64,000 bases of DNA. It comes from Labrys okinawensis (GTDB taxonomy: Bacteria; Pseudomonadota; Alphaproteobacteria; Rhizobiales; Labraceae). Shown piece by piece: positions 49,094 through 58,562 of this stretch (positions within the stretch are counted from its first letter, which is position 1; each line of letters starts with the position of its first letter). The stretch lies in assembly GCF_002982075.1 (NCBI RefSeq), contig NZ_PUEJ01000015.1, forward strand, positions 60,342 to 124,341, in the 5' to 3' direction. Under the pieces are notes generated by a model. It searched no databases. It worked only from the letters and a program-made list of their open reading frames with translations, and was not told the DNA's origin. A program made the translations under genes and the position numbers.

Positions 49094-50473
49094 TCAGAAA
49101 GTGCGCTTCAGGCGCACACCGGTCTGCCAGGCACCGGCGCTGGCACCAAGGCTCTGGCTGGCGTTGGAAAACTCGACTTTGGAATGGGTGTAGGCGACTT
49201 CGCCGGCCACGGTCAGGCCCTTGACGATCGTGTAGGTCAGATTGCCGGCGATCGTGTATTCCTTGGCGCTATAATCGAACTGGGAGAGCAGATTATCGCC
49301 CTTCATGTCGATATAGCTGCCAACCAGATTGGCGTTCAGGACGGGAGTGATGTTGCCGCCGAGTTCCGCCACGATTGACCAACCCTTGGACGTACCGTTG
49401 CTGGTCACCACCTGCCCCGTACCGATGGTCGGGAACAGATCGCCAGGCCCCGTGCCGAAGAAGGCATTGTTGGCGCCAAGATAATCGAGGGCTCCCCTGG
49501 CATATTGGCCTTCAACCACGAAATGCCCGCCATCGATGAACGGCAATTTGATCAGCGCGCTGCCGCCGACCGCATAGCCCCACTTGTCATCGTGGCCAAT
49601 GGTGAGCGTCTGGGTGGTTCCGCCGGCCGTCAGAGTCGTCTCCGTCGCGGTGCGCAGTTGATGCAGGGCGCCCTGCACCGCCAGCGATCCCCAGCTCTGG
49701 TCGAAGCGCAGCTGGGCCACGACGTCGGGAACCTGCTGCCCCCCCTGATAGCGCCCGATGCTTACCGGGCCGGCACCCTGTTGGGACGCGACGGCCTGGA
49801 GAAGAGCCGTTCCGATCCAATTGTCGACGCGATGGTCGCGACCGTCCTCGATCGACAGGGTGGCCTTGAAGCCGCCGCCGAACTCCGCGGTGTAGGCGAG
49901 CAGGTTGACGGTGTTGCTCTCGGCATAATAGGGCGCCCAGATGGTGTCGCCAAAATCATTGTCGTAAAAGCCGAAGAAGGAGTGAGCATAACCCGCCGTC
50001 AGGCCACCGAACTGGATGAAGGCCTTGTCGATCGAGAAACGGTTGCCGTTGTAAGTGCCGCCACGTCCCTGACTGCTGATCGGATGCGAGTCGGCATTGA
50101 TCTGGAAATAGGAGCGCAACAGGCCCCATTCGGTCTCGGTGCGAGCGTCGAACCAGATACGTCCCTGGGTGTTGAAGGCGGAACGGTCGTCATTTCTGCC
50201 GAATTTGGCCGAACGCAAACGCTGGGTGTTGTTGCCGTTTACCAGGCGATAGCCCGAATCCCCGCCGAAGACGCGGTAGTCGGCGCGGATTTCACCACCG
50301 ATCTTCAGGCAGGTGTCGGTGCCGGGAATATAAAAGAAGCCCGGGCCGAAGGCCGAGCAAACCTTCACATATTCAACGGCTTCGCCCTTGGTCATGGGCA
50401 GATCGGCGGCCTGGGCAGCGCCGATTGCGGCGATGCTGGCAACTGCGCCGAGCAGGAGGGGTTTAAGAGACAT
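49094..50473 (-). CDS. Outer-membrane porin (rhizobial Porin_2 family)
   Basis: The 459-residue protein has a signal peptide (about 1-22, ending AAQAA) and the Porin_2 start ADLPMTKGEAVEYVKVCSAF followed by GPGFFYIPGTDTCLKIGGEI. The rest is alternating beta strands, and the last residue is Phe after LKRT, the outer-membrane insertion signal. It forms a trimeric diffusion pore. GGAAGG precedes ATG 50473, and a strong terminator follows, consistent with a highly expressed single-gene unit. Confidence 0.95.
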   Translation of the reverse strand: MSLKPLLLGAVASIAAIGAAQAADLPMTKGEAVEYVKVCSAFGPGFFYIPGTDTCLKIGGEIRADYRVFGGDSGYRLVNGNNTQRLRSAKFGRNDDRSAFNTQGRIWFDARTETEWGLLRSYFQINADSHPISSQGRGGTYNGNRFSIDKAFIQFGGLTAGYAHSFFGFYDNDFGDTIWAPYYAESNTVNLLAYTAEFGGGFKATLSIEDGRDHRVDNWIGTALLQAVASQQGAGPVSIGRYQGGQQVPDVVAQLRFDQSWGSLAVQGALHQLRTATETTLTAGGTTQTLTIGHDDKWGYAVGGSALIKLPFIDGGHFVVEGQYARGALDYLGANNAFFGTGPGDLFPTIGTGQVVTSNGTSKGWSIVAELGGNITPVLNANLVGSYIDMKGDNLLSQFDYSAKEYTIAGNLTYTIVKGLTVAGEVAYTHSKVEFSNASQSLGASAGAWQTGVRLKRTF

Positions 50474-50836
50474 CGAAACGACCTTCCAAGATTATCTTGT
50501 TGACTTCCGGCACATAGCTCCTCCTTGCCGTCGGCCCGGGCTGACGGTTGCACAAGCTGTATGTCGGGATGGACTGCGTTGGGCGAACCCAACCATAGGT
50601 TGCATATACTTCGCTAATTCGCGCAATAAGATTCCCCCTGCCACGGAGGGAAAGCAGAAGATTTATGGTATCATGTTGCCAATCCGTCACAGCGGACCGG
50701 CATGCAGGTGCCGGAGAATTGTGCTGTACTGCATTGCGGTTGCCGGGCAAGGCGAACCAGGCGGGAGGTATTAAGGAACCAAAATGGGAATTGGCGTCCT
50801 TGGACGGTTTCCCTGCAGTTTCGCCGGCGATGTCTG
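50474..50836. other. 363-bp porin upstream region
   Basis: No gene is supported. The first 150 bp hold the porin leader and probably its promoter; 50600-50680 is more AT-rich than surroundings. The far end reaches the stop of the MFS gene. No clear operator was seen. Confidence 0.5.
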
Positions 50837-52027
50837 TCAGCCGGGGCGCCCCACCAGAAAGCGGATCGCCAGGAAGGACACTCCGCCCAGCCCGCCCATC
50901 AAGGCCGTCACCGCGAGCGACAGGCCGGCGCCGATGGAGGTCAGCGCAAAGGCGAAGGCAAAGGGCGCCATCGCGGCCACGATCAGGCGGGCGGCCATCA
51001 CCTTGCCCTGCAGCGTGCCATAGCCCTCGCTGCCGAACAAAGCCAGCGGCAGGGTGCCGATCACGATGCTGAACAATCCGTTGCCGAGGCCGAACACCAC
51101 CGCAAACACCATCGCACCCGTGGTGGAGGGCGCGGTAAGGGCAAGCAGCGCCACGGAAGCCGGCATCAGGGTGGCCGCAATCAACGCCAGGCCTATCGGC
51201 GGCAAATTGCGCCCGAACACCATGTTGACCAGGCGGCTGAGCACCTGGGACGGGCCGAACAACGTGCCGATCACCGCCGCCGACGCGCCGAGCCCGAGGC
51301 CCGACAGCAGCGGGATCATGTGGACCAGGATGGCCGCAACCACCAGCGAGAGCGCGGCAAACCCCACGATCATCAGCCGCAAGCCCGCCTGGCGCTGGGC
51401 AGGCGCGAGCAGCCCCGTCACGGCCGGCTGCTGGCCGACCGCCGCGCCGCCCTGCTTCGACAGGCCAAGCGAAAGCCAGACATAGAGGGGAAAACAGACC
51501 GCGAGATTGAGGCCGGCGAACACGAGATAGACGCCCTGCCAGCTCATCCGCTCATGCAGGGCGGTGGTCACCGGCCAGAACACGGTGGAGGCAAAACCGG
51601 CGATCAAGGTGAGATAGGTGATGCTGCGCTGGGCCGCGCGAGGCCGGATCTGCACCAGGAGGGCGAAAGCGGCGCCATAAAGCACCAGGTTAGAGGCCGT
51701 CTCCATCACGATCAGCGCCGCCACGAAGGCCACGCCGCCGGGCGCCCAGGCACAAGCGGCCAGTGATCCCGCAGCGGCGAGGGAGCCGACCGCCATCACC
51801 CGGCCTGCCCCGATCATGTCGATCAGCCGGCCGACCCAGGGCGCCGTGGCGCCGCCGATCAGCAGTGCGACAGACAGCGCACCGAATACCCATTCCGTGG
51901 TCCAGCCCAGGCCCTTCGCCATATCGGCGGCCAGGATGCTGAAACTGTAATAGAGCGTGCCATAGCCGATGATCTGGGTGACACCCAGGGCGATGATGGC
52001 CGCAAGGGGCGAGCGTTCCGCATGCAT
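50837..52027 (-). CDS. MFS transporter in operon with arsC
   Basis: The 396-residue protein has about 12 helices. It shows ALGVTQIIGYGTLYYSFSIL, GWTTEWVFGALSVALLIGG and the motif A-like APWVGRLIDMIGAGRVM. It starts 19 bp after the arsC stop on the same strand, so it is probably co-transcribed with arsC and might be an arsenite or antimonite exporter, like the MFS protein ArsK reported from Bosea. The family as a whole is broad and the substrate is not shown by sequence alone. Confidence 0.8.
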   Translation of the reverse strand: MHAERSPLAAIIALGVTQIIGYGTLYYSFSILAADMAKGLGWTTEWVFGALSVALLIGGATAPWVGRLIDMIGAGRVMAVGSLAAAGSLAACAWAPGGVAFVAALIVMETASNLVLYGAAFALLVQIRPRAAQRSITYLTLIAGFASTVFWPVTTALHERMSWQGVYLVFAGLNLAVCFPLYVWLSLGLSKQGGAAVGQQPAVTGLLAPAQRQAGLRLMIVGFAALSLVVAAILVHMIPLLSGLGLGASAAVIGTLFGPSQVLSRLVNMVFGRNLPPIGLALIAATLMPASVALLALTAPSTTGAMVFAVVFGLGNGLFSIVIGTLPLALFGSEGYGTLQGKVMAARLIVAAMAPFAFAFALTSIGAGLSLAVTALMGGLGGVSFLAIRFLVGRPG

Positions 52028-52046
52028 GGTTCGGGGCGTGCCTCGA

Positions 52047-52454
52047 TCAGGTCCGGCGATAGGTCACGACGTCGCCATCCTCCTTGACGAAGCGCGCGAC
52101 CGGCTGGTCGAGGAGGTCGAGCACCGCTTCGGAAGGGCGGCACAGCCGTGTGCCGCGCGCCGTCTCGACGATGGGCCGGTTGATCAGGATCGGGTGCGCC
52201 AGCATGAAGTCGATGATCTGCTCGTCGCTCCATGTCGGGTCGCCCAGGCCGAACTCAGCGTAAGGCGTGCCTTTCTCGCGCAGCAGGTCACGCGGCTGCA
52301 TCGCCATGGCAGCCAGCAAGGCGACGAGCTTGTCCCGGGAGGGCGGTGCGCCGAGATACTCGATCACCACCGGCTCCTCGCCCGACTGGCGGATCATGGC
52401 GAGGGTGTTGCGCGAGGTGCCGCAGGCCGGGTTGTGATAGATGGTGACGCGCAT
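52047..52454 (-). CDS. arsC: Arsenate reductase ArsC, glutaredoxin-coupled
   Basis: The 135-residue protein has the thioredoxin-like ArsC fold with active-site Cys11 in IYHNPACGTSRNTL and downstream arginines (INRPIVETARGTRLCRPSE) that hold arsenate. It reduces arsenate to arsenite using glutathione and glutaredoxin. The MFS gene follows immediately. No ArsR repressor is visible in the window. The upstream 196 bp to the HbpS-like gene contains no obvious promoter. Confidence 0.92.
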   Translation of the reverse strand: MRVTIYHNPACGTSRNTLAMIRQSGEEPVVIEYLGAPPSRDKLVALLAAMAMQPRDLLREKGTPYAEFGLGDPTWSDEQIIDFMLAHPILINRPIVETARGTRLCRPSEAVLDLLDQPVARFVKEDGDVVTYRRT

Positions 52455-52650
52455 CGCGGGGGCTTTCGATCGGAACCGCGGAGCTGGCGTCGACGCTGCT
52501 CCGACAAAACACCCATCGCATGGGCGCGGCCTGTGGCTCAAGGCCCTTGCCATGCGCCAAGGTGCCGCCAGATCGTGCCGGATCGCGATCAAGGCTGTCC
52601 CCGAGCGTGATCCGGGGTCAGGCCGACACCGGCCGCGGTCTGGAGGAGCG

Positions 52651-53139
52651 CTACAGCGCCTTTTTGCCGAAGCGCTGATCGAGGAAGCGGGCGATGATCT
52701 CCACCACCAGTTCATGGTCGGCCTGCTGGGGCAGGCCCGATATGGTGATGGCGCCGACTGGGCCGGTGCCCTCCACGATGATGGGAAAGCTGCCGCCATG
52801 GGCGGCATACTCCTTGGGATCGACCATGAAGCGATCATAGAAGGAGGGTCCCCCCGGCGGCGTCGACTGGCCCATATAGAAGGAGGAATGCCCGAACCGA
52901 TAGACCACTGCCGATTTGCGCGCGATCCACTGGTCATTGTCCGGCGACGTGCCGGCCAGGGCGGCATGAAAGAGCTGCTGGCGGTTGCGGCTAACATCGA
53001 TCGCCACCGGCAAGGTGCGCTCGCGGGCGATGCCGAGCGCCAGCGTGCCCAGATCGATGGCGGTGTCGTTGTCGAAGGCCGGAAAGGTGAGCACCGCCTC
53101 CTGGCGCAGCAATTCGCTCAGCGTGATCTCGTTGGGCAT
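52651..53139 (-). CDS. HbpS-like heme-binding/UPF0303 family protein
   Basis: The 162-residue protein matches the HbpS-like family (DUF336/UPF0303): LTFPAFDNDTAIDLGTLALG near the start, VYRFGHSSFYMGQS mid-chain, and GGSFPIIVEGTGPVGAITIS followed by GLPQQADHELVVE. Relatives bind or degrade heme and some act in redox sensing. Function here is not proven. AAGGAGG precedes ATG 53139. It follows the DUF899 gene by 148 bp on the same strand. Confidence 0.85.
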   Translation of the reverse strand: MPNEITLSELLRQEAVLTFPAFDNDTAIDLGTLALGIARERTLPVAIDVSRNRQQLFHAALAGTSPDNDQWIARKSAVVYRFGHSSFYMGQSTPPGGPSFYDRFMVDPKEYAAHGGSFPIIVEGTGPVGAITISGLPQQADHELVVEIIARFLDQRFGKKAL

Positions 53140-53287
53140 ATCGGCCTCCTTGCCGCGCGATCATGCGGATGCCCGCCGCCCCTGGCAAGACGGCAGGCAG
53201 AGTCCCGCACAGGCAAGGCATAGATCGGCGCGCCGATGCCGTTCCCTTCCTCGATGGAAGGGAAACCACCCCCATCGACCACCGCCC

Positions 53288-54058
53288 CTATTTACGGAAG
53301 GCCGCCTCACCCGCATCCGAGACCTCCACCCAACGCTTGTCGGGTGCCGCGCCTTCGACATAGGCATCGTTCCAGTTCCACCATTTGTAGGGCGGCGTCT
53401 GCGGATAGCCTTCGGGCGAGTCCTCCCAGGATTCCTGGCGGCCGAGCGGGGTGATGTCGAGATAGTTCCAGGTGCCACCCATCTGCTCGTCACCGCGGTT
53501 GTTGACGAAATAGGTACGGAAGATCCTGTCGCCGTCGCGGTAGAACACATTGGTGCCGTGCCATTCGCCGACGCCGAAATCCCAGTCGAAATCGTCGAGC
53601 ACGGTGTACCACGGCATGGTCCAGCCCATGCGCTGCTTCAGCCTGGCGATGTCGCCCTGCGGGGCCCGCGAGAGGAAGACCAGCGTGGTGTCGCGGGCAT
53701 TGAGATGGGCGAGATGGGCGACCTGGTCGGCCACCATCGAGCAGCCCCGGCAGGCATGATCGGGCCAGCCGAACACGCCCGGCTCGAAAAAGGCGCGATA
53801 GGCAATGAGCTGGCTGCGGCCCTCGAACAGCTCGGCAAGGCTCGCCCGCCCCTGCGGCCCTTCGAAGACATAGGCCTTCTCCACCGCCATCCAGGGCATG
53901 CGGCGACGCTGTGCCGCCAGGGCATCGCGGGCGCGGGTATGCGCCTTTTCCATCGCCAGCAGCCGCCCATGCGCCGCGTGCCAATCCTGAGGCGATACCA
54001 CCAGCGGCGTATGCATGCCTGAAGCCTCGTTTCGTCCGTTTCCGGCTGATGCCGTCAT
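53288..54058 (-). CDS. DUF899 thioredoxin-like protein
   Basis: The 256-residue protein belongs to DUF899 (AhpC/TSA-related fold). It shows FEGRSQLIAYRAFF, then the CxxC-like HACRGCSMVAD (CRGC), GWTMPWYTVLDDFDWDFGVG, and NVFYRDGDRIFRTYF. The thiol pair suggests a redox role, but the family is uncharacterised. Two starts are possible; ATG 54058 has the better ribosome site (AAGGAG, 8 bp away) and adds 14 residues to ATG 54016. Confidence 0.85.
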   Translation of the reverse strand: MTASAGNGRNEASGMHTPLVVSPQDWHAAHGRLLAMEKAHTRARDALAAQRRRMPWMAVEKAYVFEGPQGRASLAELFEGRSQLIAYRAFFEPGVFGWPDHACRGCSMVADQVAHLAHLNARDTTLVFLSRAPQGDIARLKQRMGWTMPWYTVLDDFDWDFGVGEWHGTNVFYRDGDRIFRTYFVNNRGDEQMGGTWNYLDITPLGRQESWEDSPEGYPQTPPYKWWNWNDAYVEGAAPDKRWVEVSDAGEAAFRK

Positions 54059-54390
54059 CGCAAATCTCCTTCTCCGGGCGCCTGTCGCGCCTCGTGCGCG
54101 GGGTGCACAGGCACGCCGCTGGCTTGTCATCGGTGAGAAGAGAGTGCCACCGGAAGGCGCAGAGGTGGGAGTAACAAGTGTGGCGGCATTCGGCGGCAGG
54201 GCGGTCGTGTGCAGTAGGGAGGGGTGCTCAGCCGCCAGACGACGGCCTACCTCGCACCAGCACGGCCGAGACAAGCGTGTTGTATCGATTTATCGCCGCT
54301 TGTCGCAGAAGATTTTTGAGCTAGGGTGAGCAAGAGCCCCGGAAAGAGGAGCAAGATCCACCAAAAATCAGAATACCAAGAGGAAAAGTT
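54059..54390. other. 332-bp divergent spacer
   Basis: It separates the DUF899 gene from the M20 peptidase gene. The right half (54280-54390) is AT-rich and holds AGAGGAAAAG just before the peptidase ATG. The left half is GC-rich with no recognised element. Confidence 0.5.
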
Positions 54391-55845
54391 ATGAAATTGG
54401 GTCCACCTATTCTTTCAGTTTGCCTGGCAGTTTTTGGTGTCGCCAACCTTATAGGTTCAACCTCCCCACTTGCAGCGCAAGAATCCGACAAGACCGTGGA
54501 GCTTCTTCAACAGCTTCTGCGCTTCGACACGTCCAACCCGCCGGGAAGAACGCTGGAGGAAGTCACCTACCTCAAAAAGGTCTTCGACGATGCCGGCATC
54601 GACAATGAGATCATCAAGACGCCCAAGGACGGAGTGGCTCATTTCATCGCCCGTCTGAAGGGCGACGGCAGCAAGAAGCCGGTACTTCTGGCCGCACACT
54701 CGGATGTGGTGCCGGTTGAACGGCACACCTGGAGCGTCGATCCTTTCGCCGGCGAGATCAAGGACGGCTATGTCCTCGGCCGGGGCGCCATGGACTTCAA
54801 GGGCGGACAGGCGGTGTTCGTCCAGGCCCTTCTCCAGCTCAAGAAGAGCGGCGTGGCGCTGTCGCGGGATGTGATCTTCCTGGCCGAGGCCGATGAAGAA
54901 GCCGGCGACTACGGCACCGACTGGCTGGCGAAAAATCACTGGGACAAGATCGATGCCGAATTCGTCTTGAACGAAGGGGGCTGGATCTTCCAAGACAAGA
55001 AGGGCGTCACCCGGCAGGTCAACATCACGACGCGCGATAAGATCTATGCCGGCCTCAGGCTCAAGGTGACGGGTACCCCGACGCATTCCTCGCGCCCGCA
55101 GCCCGACAGCGCCGTCGGCAAACTGTCTCGGGCCCTGGCGAAATTGTCGGTATGGGACACCGAGCCCACCCTCACCGGCCAGACCAGGGCCTATTTTCAG
55201 GCCCTCGCCTCGAGCGCGACCGGGCAGATGAAGCGCGATCTTGAGACGCTGGCCTCCAGCAGCGATGCGTCGGCGCTGAAGAAGGCCGGAAAACGCGTGT
55301 CCGCCACCGGCGACTATCCGCTGCTCTGGCATGCCCTGATGCGCAACACGGTGGCGACGACGATCATCAAGGCCGGGGTGAAGGAAAACGTCATTCCCGG
55401 GACGGCGGAGGCCTATGTGAATGTGCGCCTCGTTCCGGGCTCGACGCCCTGGGATGTGCGGAGCCAGGTCGAGAAGGCCATCGCCGATCCGGCCATCAAG
55501 ATCAGCGTCGACACCACCCTGTCGGAAGCCGACGCCAAGGCCTATTACAAGAAGCGCACGGAAGCCCAGGCATCCCCGACCGACACGCCCCTCTTCAAGG
55601 CTCTCGAAACGGCCGGCAAGAAGACATGGCCTGAAGCCACGGTGGTTTCGGCCCTGTTCGAGGCCGGCACGGATGCTTCCGCCTGGCGAGACCGCGGCAT
55701 CCCGACCTACGGCATCTATCCCTACCCGCTGGACAATGAAACGCTGGAGCGCATGCATGGCAATGACGAGCGCATCGCCGTCAAATCCTTGAAGGAAGGG
55801 ACGGCCTTCATTTACGACACGCTGGTCGGCGTGGCCGCTAAGTAG
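54391..55845 (+). CDS. Exported M20-family metallopeptidase
   Basis: The 484-residue protein has a signal peptide (about 1-30, ending PLAAQ) and the M20 fold. Zinc ligands are seen at AAHSDVVPVE (His103, general-base-associated Asp105), the bridging aspartate at GRGAMDFKGG (Asp135), the EADEEAGDYG pair (catalytic base Glu, near 170), and later histidines including MHGNDERI at the C-terminus. It would cleave dipeptides or N-acyl amino acids in the periplasm. Its position next to a BCCT osmolyte transporter may be coincidental. AGAGGAAAAG supports ATG 54391. Confidence 0.9.
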   Translation: MKLGPPILSVCLAVFGVANLIGSTSPLAAQESDKTVELLQQLLRFDTSNPPGRTLEEVTYLKKVFDDAGIDNEIIKTPKDGVAHFIARLKGDGSKKPVLLAAHSDVVPVERHTWSVDPFAGEIKDGYVLGRGAMDFKGGQAVFVQALLQLKKSGVALSRDVIFLAEADEEAGDYGTDWLAKNHWDKIDAEFVLNEGGWIFQDKKGVTRQVNITTRDKIYAGLRLKVTGTPTHSSRPQPDSAVGKLSRALAKLSVWDTEPTLTGQTRAYFQALASSATGQMKRDLETLASSSDASALKKAGKRVSATGDYPLLWHALMRNTVATTIIKAGVKENVIPGTAEAYVNVRLVPGSTPWDVRSQVEKAIADPAIKISVDTTLSEADAKAYYKKRTEAQASPTDTPLFKALETAGKKTWPEATVVSALFEAGTDASAWRDRGIPTYGIYPYPLDNETLERMHGNDERIAVKSLKEGTAFIYDTLVGVAAK

Positions 55846-55917
55846 CCAGCGGCTGGTCTTGCTCGCGAAAACGGGCGGGTTCTGCCCGCCCATCCGCATC
55901 CCGCAAAATCGGCCTGC

Positions 55918-57465
55918 CTATTCTGCCGACTGCACCGCCTTGGCATCGTGCAGGACGGCATGCGTCTCCAGTTCATCCAGCAGCCCCTTCCAGAGCGAGA
56001 CGCACAGGCCGATCATCACCAGAAGGAAGGGAGCGGCGGCGATGATGGAGGCCGTCTGCAGGCCGGCGAGCCCGCCCATCACCAGAAGCACGCAGGCCGA
56101 GGCGCCGGCGAGCAGGCCCCAGAGCACCACGATGCCGGCTTGCGGGTGGGGTGCGCCCCTGCTGGAAAGCATGCCCATCACCACCGAGGCCGCGTCCGCG
56201 CCGGAGACGAAGAAAATCGCCACCAGGAACATGGCGATGGTCGAGGTCACCGTCGCCATCGGGTATTGCGCCAGCAGAGCGAACAACGATACCGGCGCCC
56301 CCTGGTCCTTGACCGCCTCGACCAGGCCGCCGGCGCCCATCAGTTCCGAATGAAGGGCCGTGCCGCCCATGATGGTGAACCAGATGAAGGTGACGGCGCT
56401 GGGGATCAGCAGCACGCCGACCACGAACTCGCGGATGGTGCGGCCGCGCGAGATGCGGGCGATGAACACGCCGACGAAGGGCGCCCAGGAGATCCACCAG
56501 GCCCAATAGAAGATGGTCCAGTTGGCCAGCCATTTGCCGTCGCTGAAGGCGGCGGTGCGGAACGACATCGAGACGAGATCGCTGAGGTAATAGCCGAGCG
56601 ACTCGATCAGCGTATCGAAGATGAACACGGTGGGGCCGAAGACTGCCAGGAAGAACAGCAGCAGGACCGCGATCACCATGTTCATGTTGCTGAGGAACTG
56701 GATGCCCTGGCCGACGCCGGACACCGCCGAGAGGATGAAGAGCACCGAAAGCACGGCGATGATGGAGAGGGCGATGGTTGGAGATTCGCCGGTACCCCAC
56801 AGATAGTTCATGCCGGAATTGATCTGCTGCGCGCCGAGGCCGAGCGAGGTCGCGGTGCCGAACAGAGTGGCGATGATCGCCAGCACGTCGATGGTGCGGC
56901 CGATCGGGCCGTGCACCCTGTCGCCGATCAAGGGCTGGAAGGCGCTGGACATCAGGGTCGGCAGATCGCGGCGATAGCTGAAATAGGCCAGCGCCAGGCC
57001 GACGACGGCATAGATCGCCCAGGGATGCAGGGCCCAATGGAAATAGGCATATTGCATCGCCACGATCGCCGCTTCCTTCGATTGCGGCTGGGCGAGCCCA
57101 TGGGGCGGCGCACCGAAATGCGACACGGGTTCGGCGACGCCCCAGAACATCAGGCCGATGCCCATGCCGACGCTGAACATCATGCAGACCCAGGAGACCG
57201 TGGAGAATTCCGGCTTCTCGTCGTCATGGCCGAGCTTGATCCGGCCGAAGCGGCTGAAGGCCAGGAAGCCTGCGAAGACGAGAAAGAACGCCGTCGAAAC
57301 GACGAAGCTCCAGCCGAAGGTATGGATGATGCCGTTGAGCGTCGCGGTGGCGACACTTGTCAGGCTGGCGGGGAACAGCGTTCCCCATAATACGAAGCCA
57401 ACGACAATAATAAGCGCTGGCCAGAAAACACCAGAATCCGATCCACGAAGCATTGCGCGCGACAA
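55918..57465 (-). CDS. BCCT-family transporter (betaine/choline/carnitine)
   Basis: The 515-residue membrane protein has the BCCT motifs: GMGIGLMFWGVAEPVSHFG, and FYWAWWISWAPFVGVFIARI followed by SRGRTIREFV. The tryptophan-rich segment forms the substrate cage. About 12 helices are expected. It would take up glycine betaine or a related quaternary amine with sodium or protons for osmoprotection or nutrition. The C-terminal tail is short (about 20 residues), so the long osmosensing tail of BetP/BetT is absent. Confidence 0.92.
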   Translation of the reverse strand: MSRAMLRGSDSGVFWPALIIVVGFVLWGTLFPASLTSVATATLNGIIHTFGWSFVVSTAFFLVFAGFLAFSRFGRIKLGHDDEKPEFSTVSWVCMMFSVGMGIGLMFWGVAEPVSHFGAPPHGLAQPQSKEAAIVAMQYAYFHWALHPWAIYAVVGLALAYFSYRRDLPTLMSSAFQPLIGDRVHGPIGRTIDVLAIIATLFGTATSLGLGAQQINSGMNYLWGTGESPTIALSIIAVLSVLFILSAVSGVGQGIQFLSNMNMVIAVLLLFFLAVFGPTVFIFDTLIESLGYYLSDLVSMSFRTAAFSDGKWLANWTIFYWAWWISWAPFVGVFIARISRGRTIREFVVGVLLIPSAVTFIWFTIMGGTALHSELMGAGGLVEAVKDQGAPVSLFALLAQYPMATVTSTIAMFLVAIFFVSGADAASVVMGMLSSRGAPHPQAGIVVLWGLLAGASACVLLVMGGLAGLQTASIIAAAPFLLVMIGLCVSLWKGLLDELETHAVLHDAKAVQSAE

Positions 57466-57899
57466 GACGATCGTTCCTCCCCCGTTGACGCGGGCGCTTC
57501 ATCGTCTGCCAGCCGGGATTTCGACGTCTGCGAGTCCCAATAGCCACGCCCCTACGTCATAGTGCCCCGATATACCTTTGCGATCCGCCCCAGTACCGAC
57601 CTCCGGGGTTCCGAATCCGACCCCGTTCCGAAAATTGAAAAGCCTGCGCCGCGGAGGTCCGCCGGCCTCATTCGAGCGGAATGCATCACGGGCCGCCCTG
57701 GCGGGTTTCCGCCTCCATGATCGGTGTCGTGGAGCGGCCAGCCGTTCACGCGAATGCAATTCCCACTGGCGCATCTGTGATTTGCGTAGAAGGCCGGCGG
57801 CATGGAGAGTGCCGGCAGCCCGTCGAATCGGGCCGCGGGCCTGGCGCCCGCCACGGCAAAACGCGTGTGAGCGCGCGATTGCGATCGCAAGGACCCATC
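57466..57899. other. 434-bp divergent spacer between BCCT gene and dsbA
   Basis: No gene is supported. It is uniformly GC-rich and contains no clear palindrome or repeat. It must hold the promoters of both flanking divergent genes. Confidence 0.5.
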
Positions 57900-58529
57900 A
57901 TGGCATCTCGGCGTGTCCCGCCCCCGCTTCTCGCGGCCTTCCTGTTCCTCGTCATCGGCCTTCTCAGCCTCGCGCCCTGGCCGGGCGGCGCCCGTGCGGC
58001 CTCCGCCGACATCGACGTGAACGACATCATCACCGATCCCTCCTCCCCCGTGCTCGGCAATCCCAAGGGCAAGGTCACCATCATCGAGTTCACCGATTAC
58101 CGCTGCCCCTATTGCCGGGTGATGCAATCGCGCCTCGACGCCCTCCTGCGCGAAAACAAGGACATCCGGCTGGTGATCAAGGAATGGCCGATCTTCGGGG
58201 AGGCCTCGGTCCATGCCGCCAGGGTGGCGCTCGCGGCCAATTGGCAGGGCAAGTATGGCGCGGTGCATGCCGCCCTCTTCGCCCTGCCGCGCACCATGGA
58301 CAAGGATGCCGTGCGCGAAGCGGCCGGCAAGGCCGGCGTGGACCTCGTCAGGCTCGACAAGGAACTTGCCGCGCGAGGCCCGCAGATCGACGCCATGCTG
58401 GCGAGGAACGACGTCGCCGCCCGCCTGTTCCAGCTCCAGGGCACGCCCGGCTTCGTGATCGGCCATGACGTCTATTTCGGCGCGCTCAGCCTGGAGCAGC
58501 TGAGGCGCTATGTGAAGGCTGCGAAATAG
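57900..58529 (+). CDS. DsbA-family thiol-disulfide oxidoreductase
   Basis: The 209-residue exported thioredoxin-like protein has a signal peptide (about 1-33, ending ARA) and the active site CPYC at 69-72 in EFTDYRCPYCRVM. The cis-proline loop QGTPGFVIG is near residue 180. It is of the Com1/ScsC-like group rather than canonical DsbA. It would form or shuffle disulfides in the periplasm. No DsbB partner is nearby. An upstream in-frame ATG exists, but only ATG 57900 gives a signal peptide. Confidence 0.9.
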   Translation: MASRRVPPPLLAAFLFLVIGLLSLAPWPGGARAASADIDVNDIITDPSSPVLGNPKGKVTIIEFTDYRCPYCRVMQSRLDALLRENKDIRLVIKEWPIFGEASVHAARVALAANWQGKYGAVHAALFALPRTMDKDAVREAAGKAGVDLVRLDKELAARGPQIDAMLARNDVAARLFQLQGTPGFVIGHDVYFGALSLEQLRRYVKAAK

Positions 58530-58562
58530 CCAAGCTCAATAGCCGGCAAATGAAGCCTTTCC

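Noticed and set aside
50837..52027. MFS gene as ArsJ
   Set aside because: ArsJ is normally paired with a glyceraldehyde-3-phosphate dehydrogenase gene, which is absent here.
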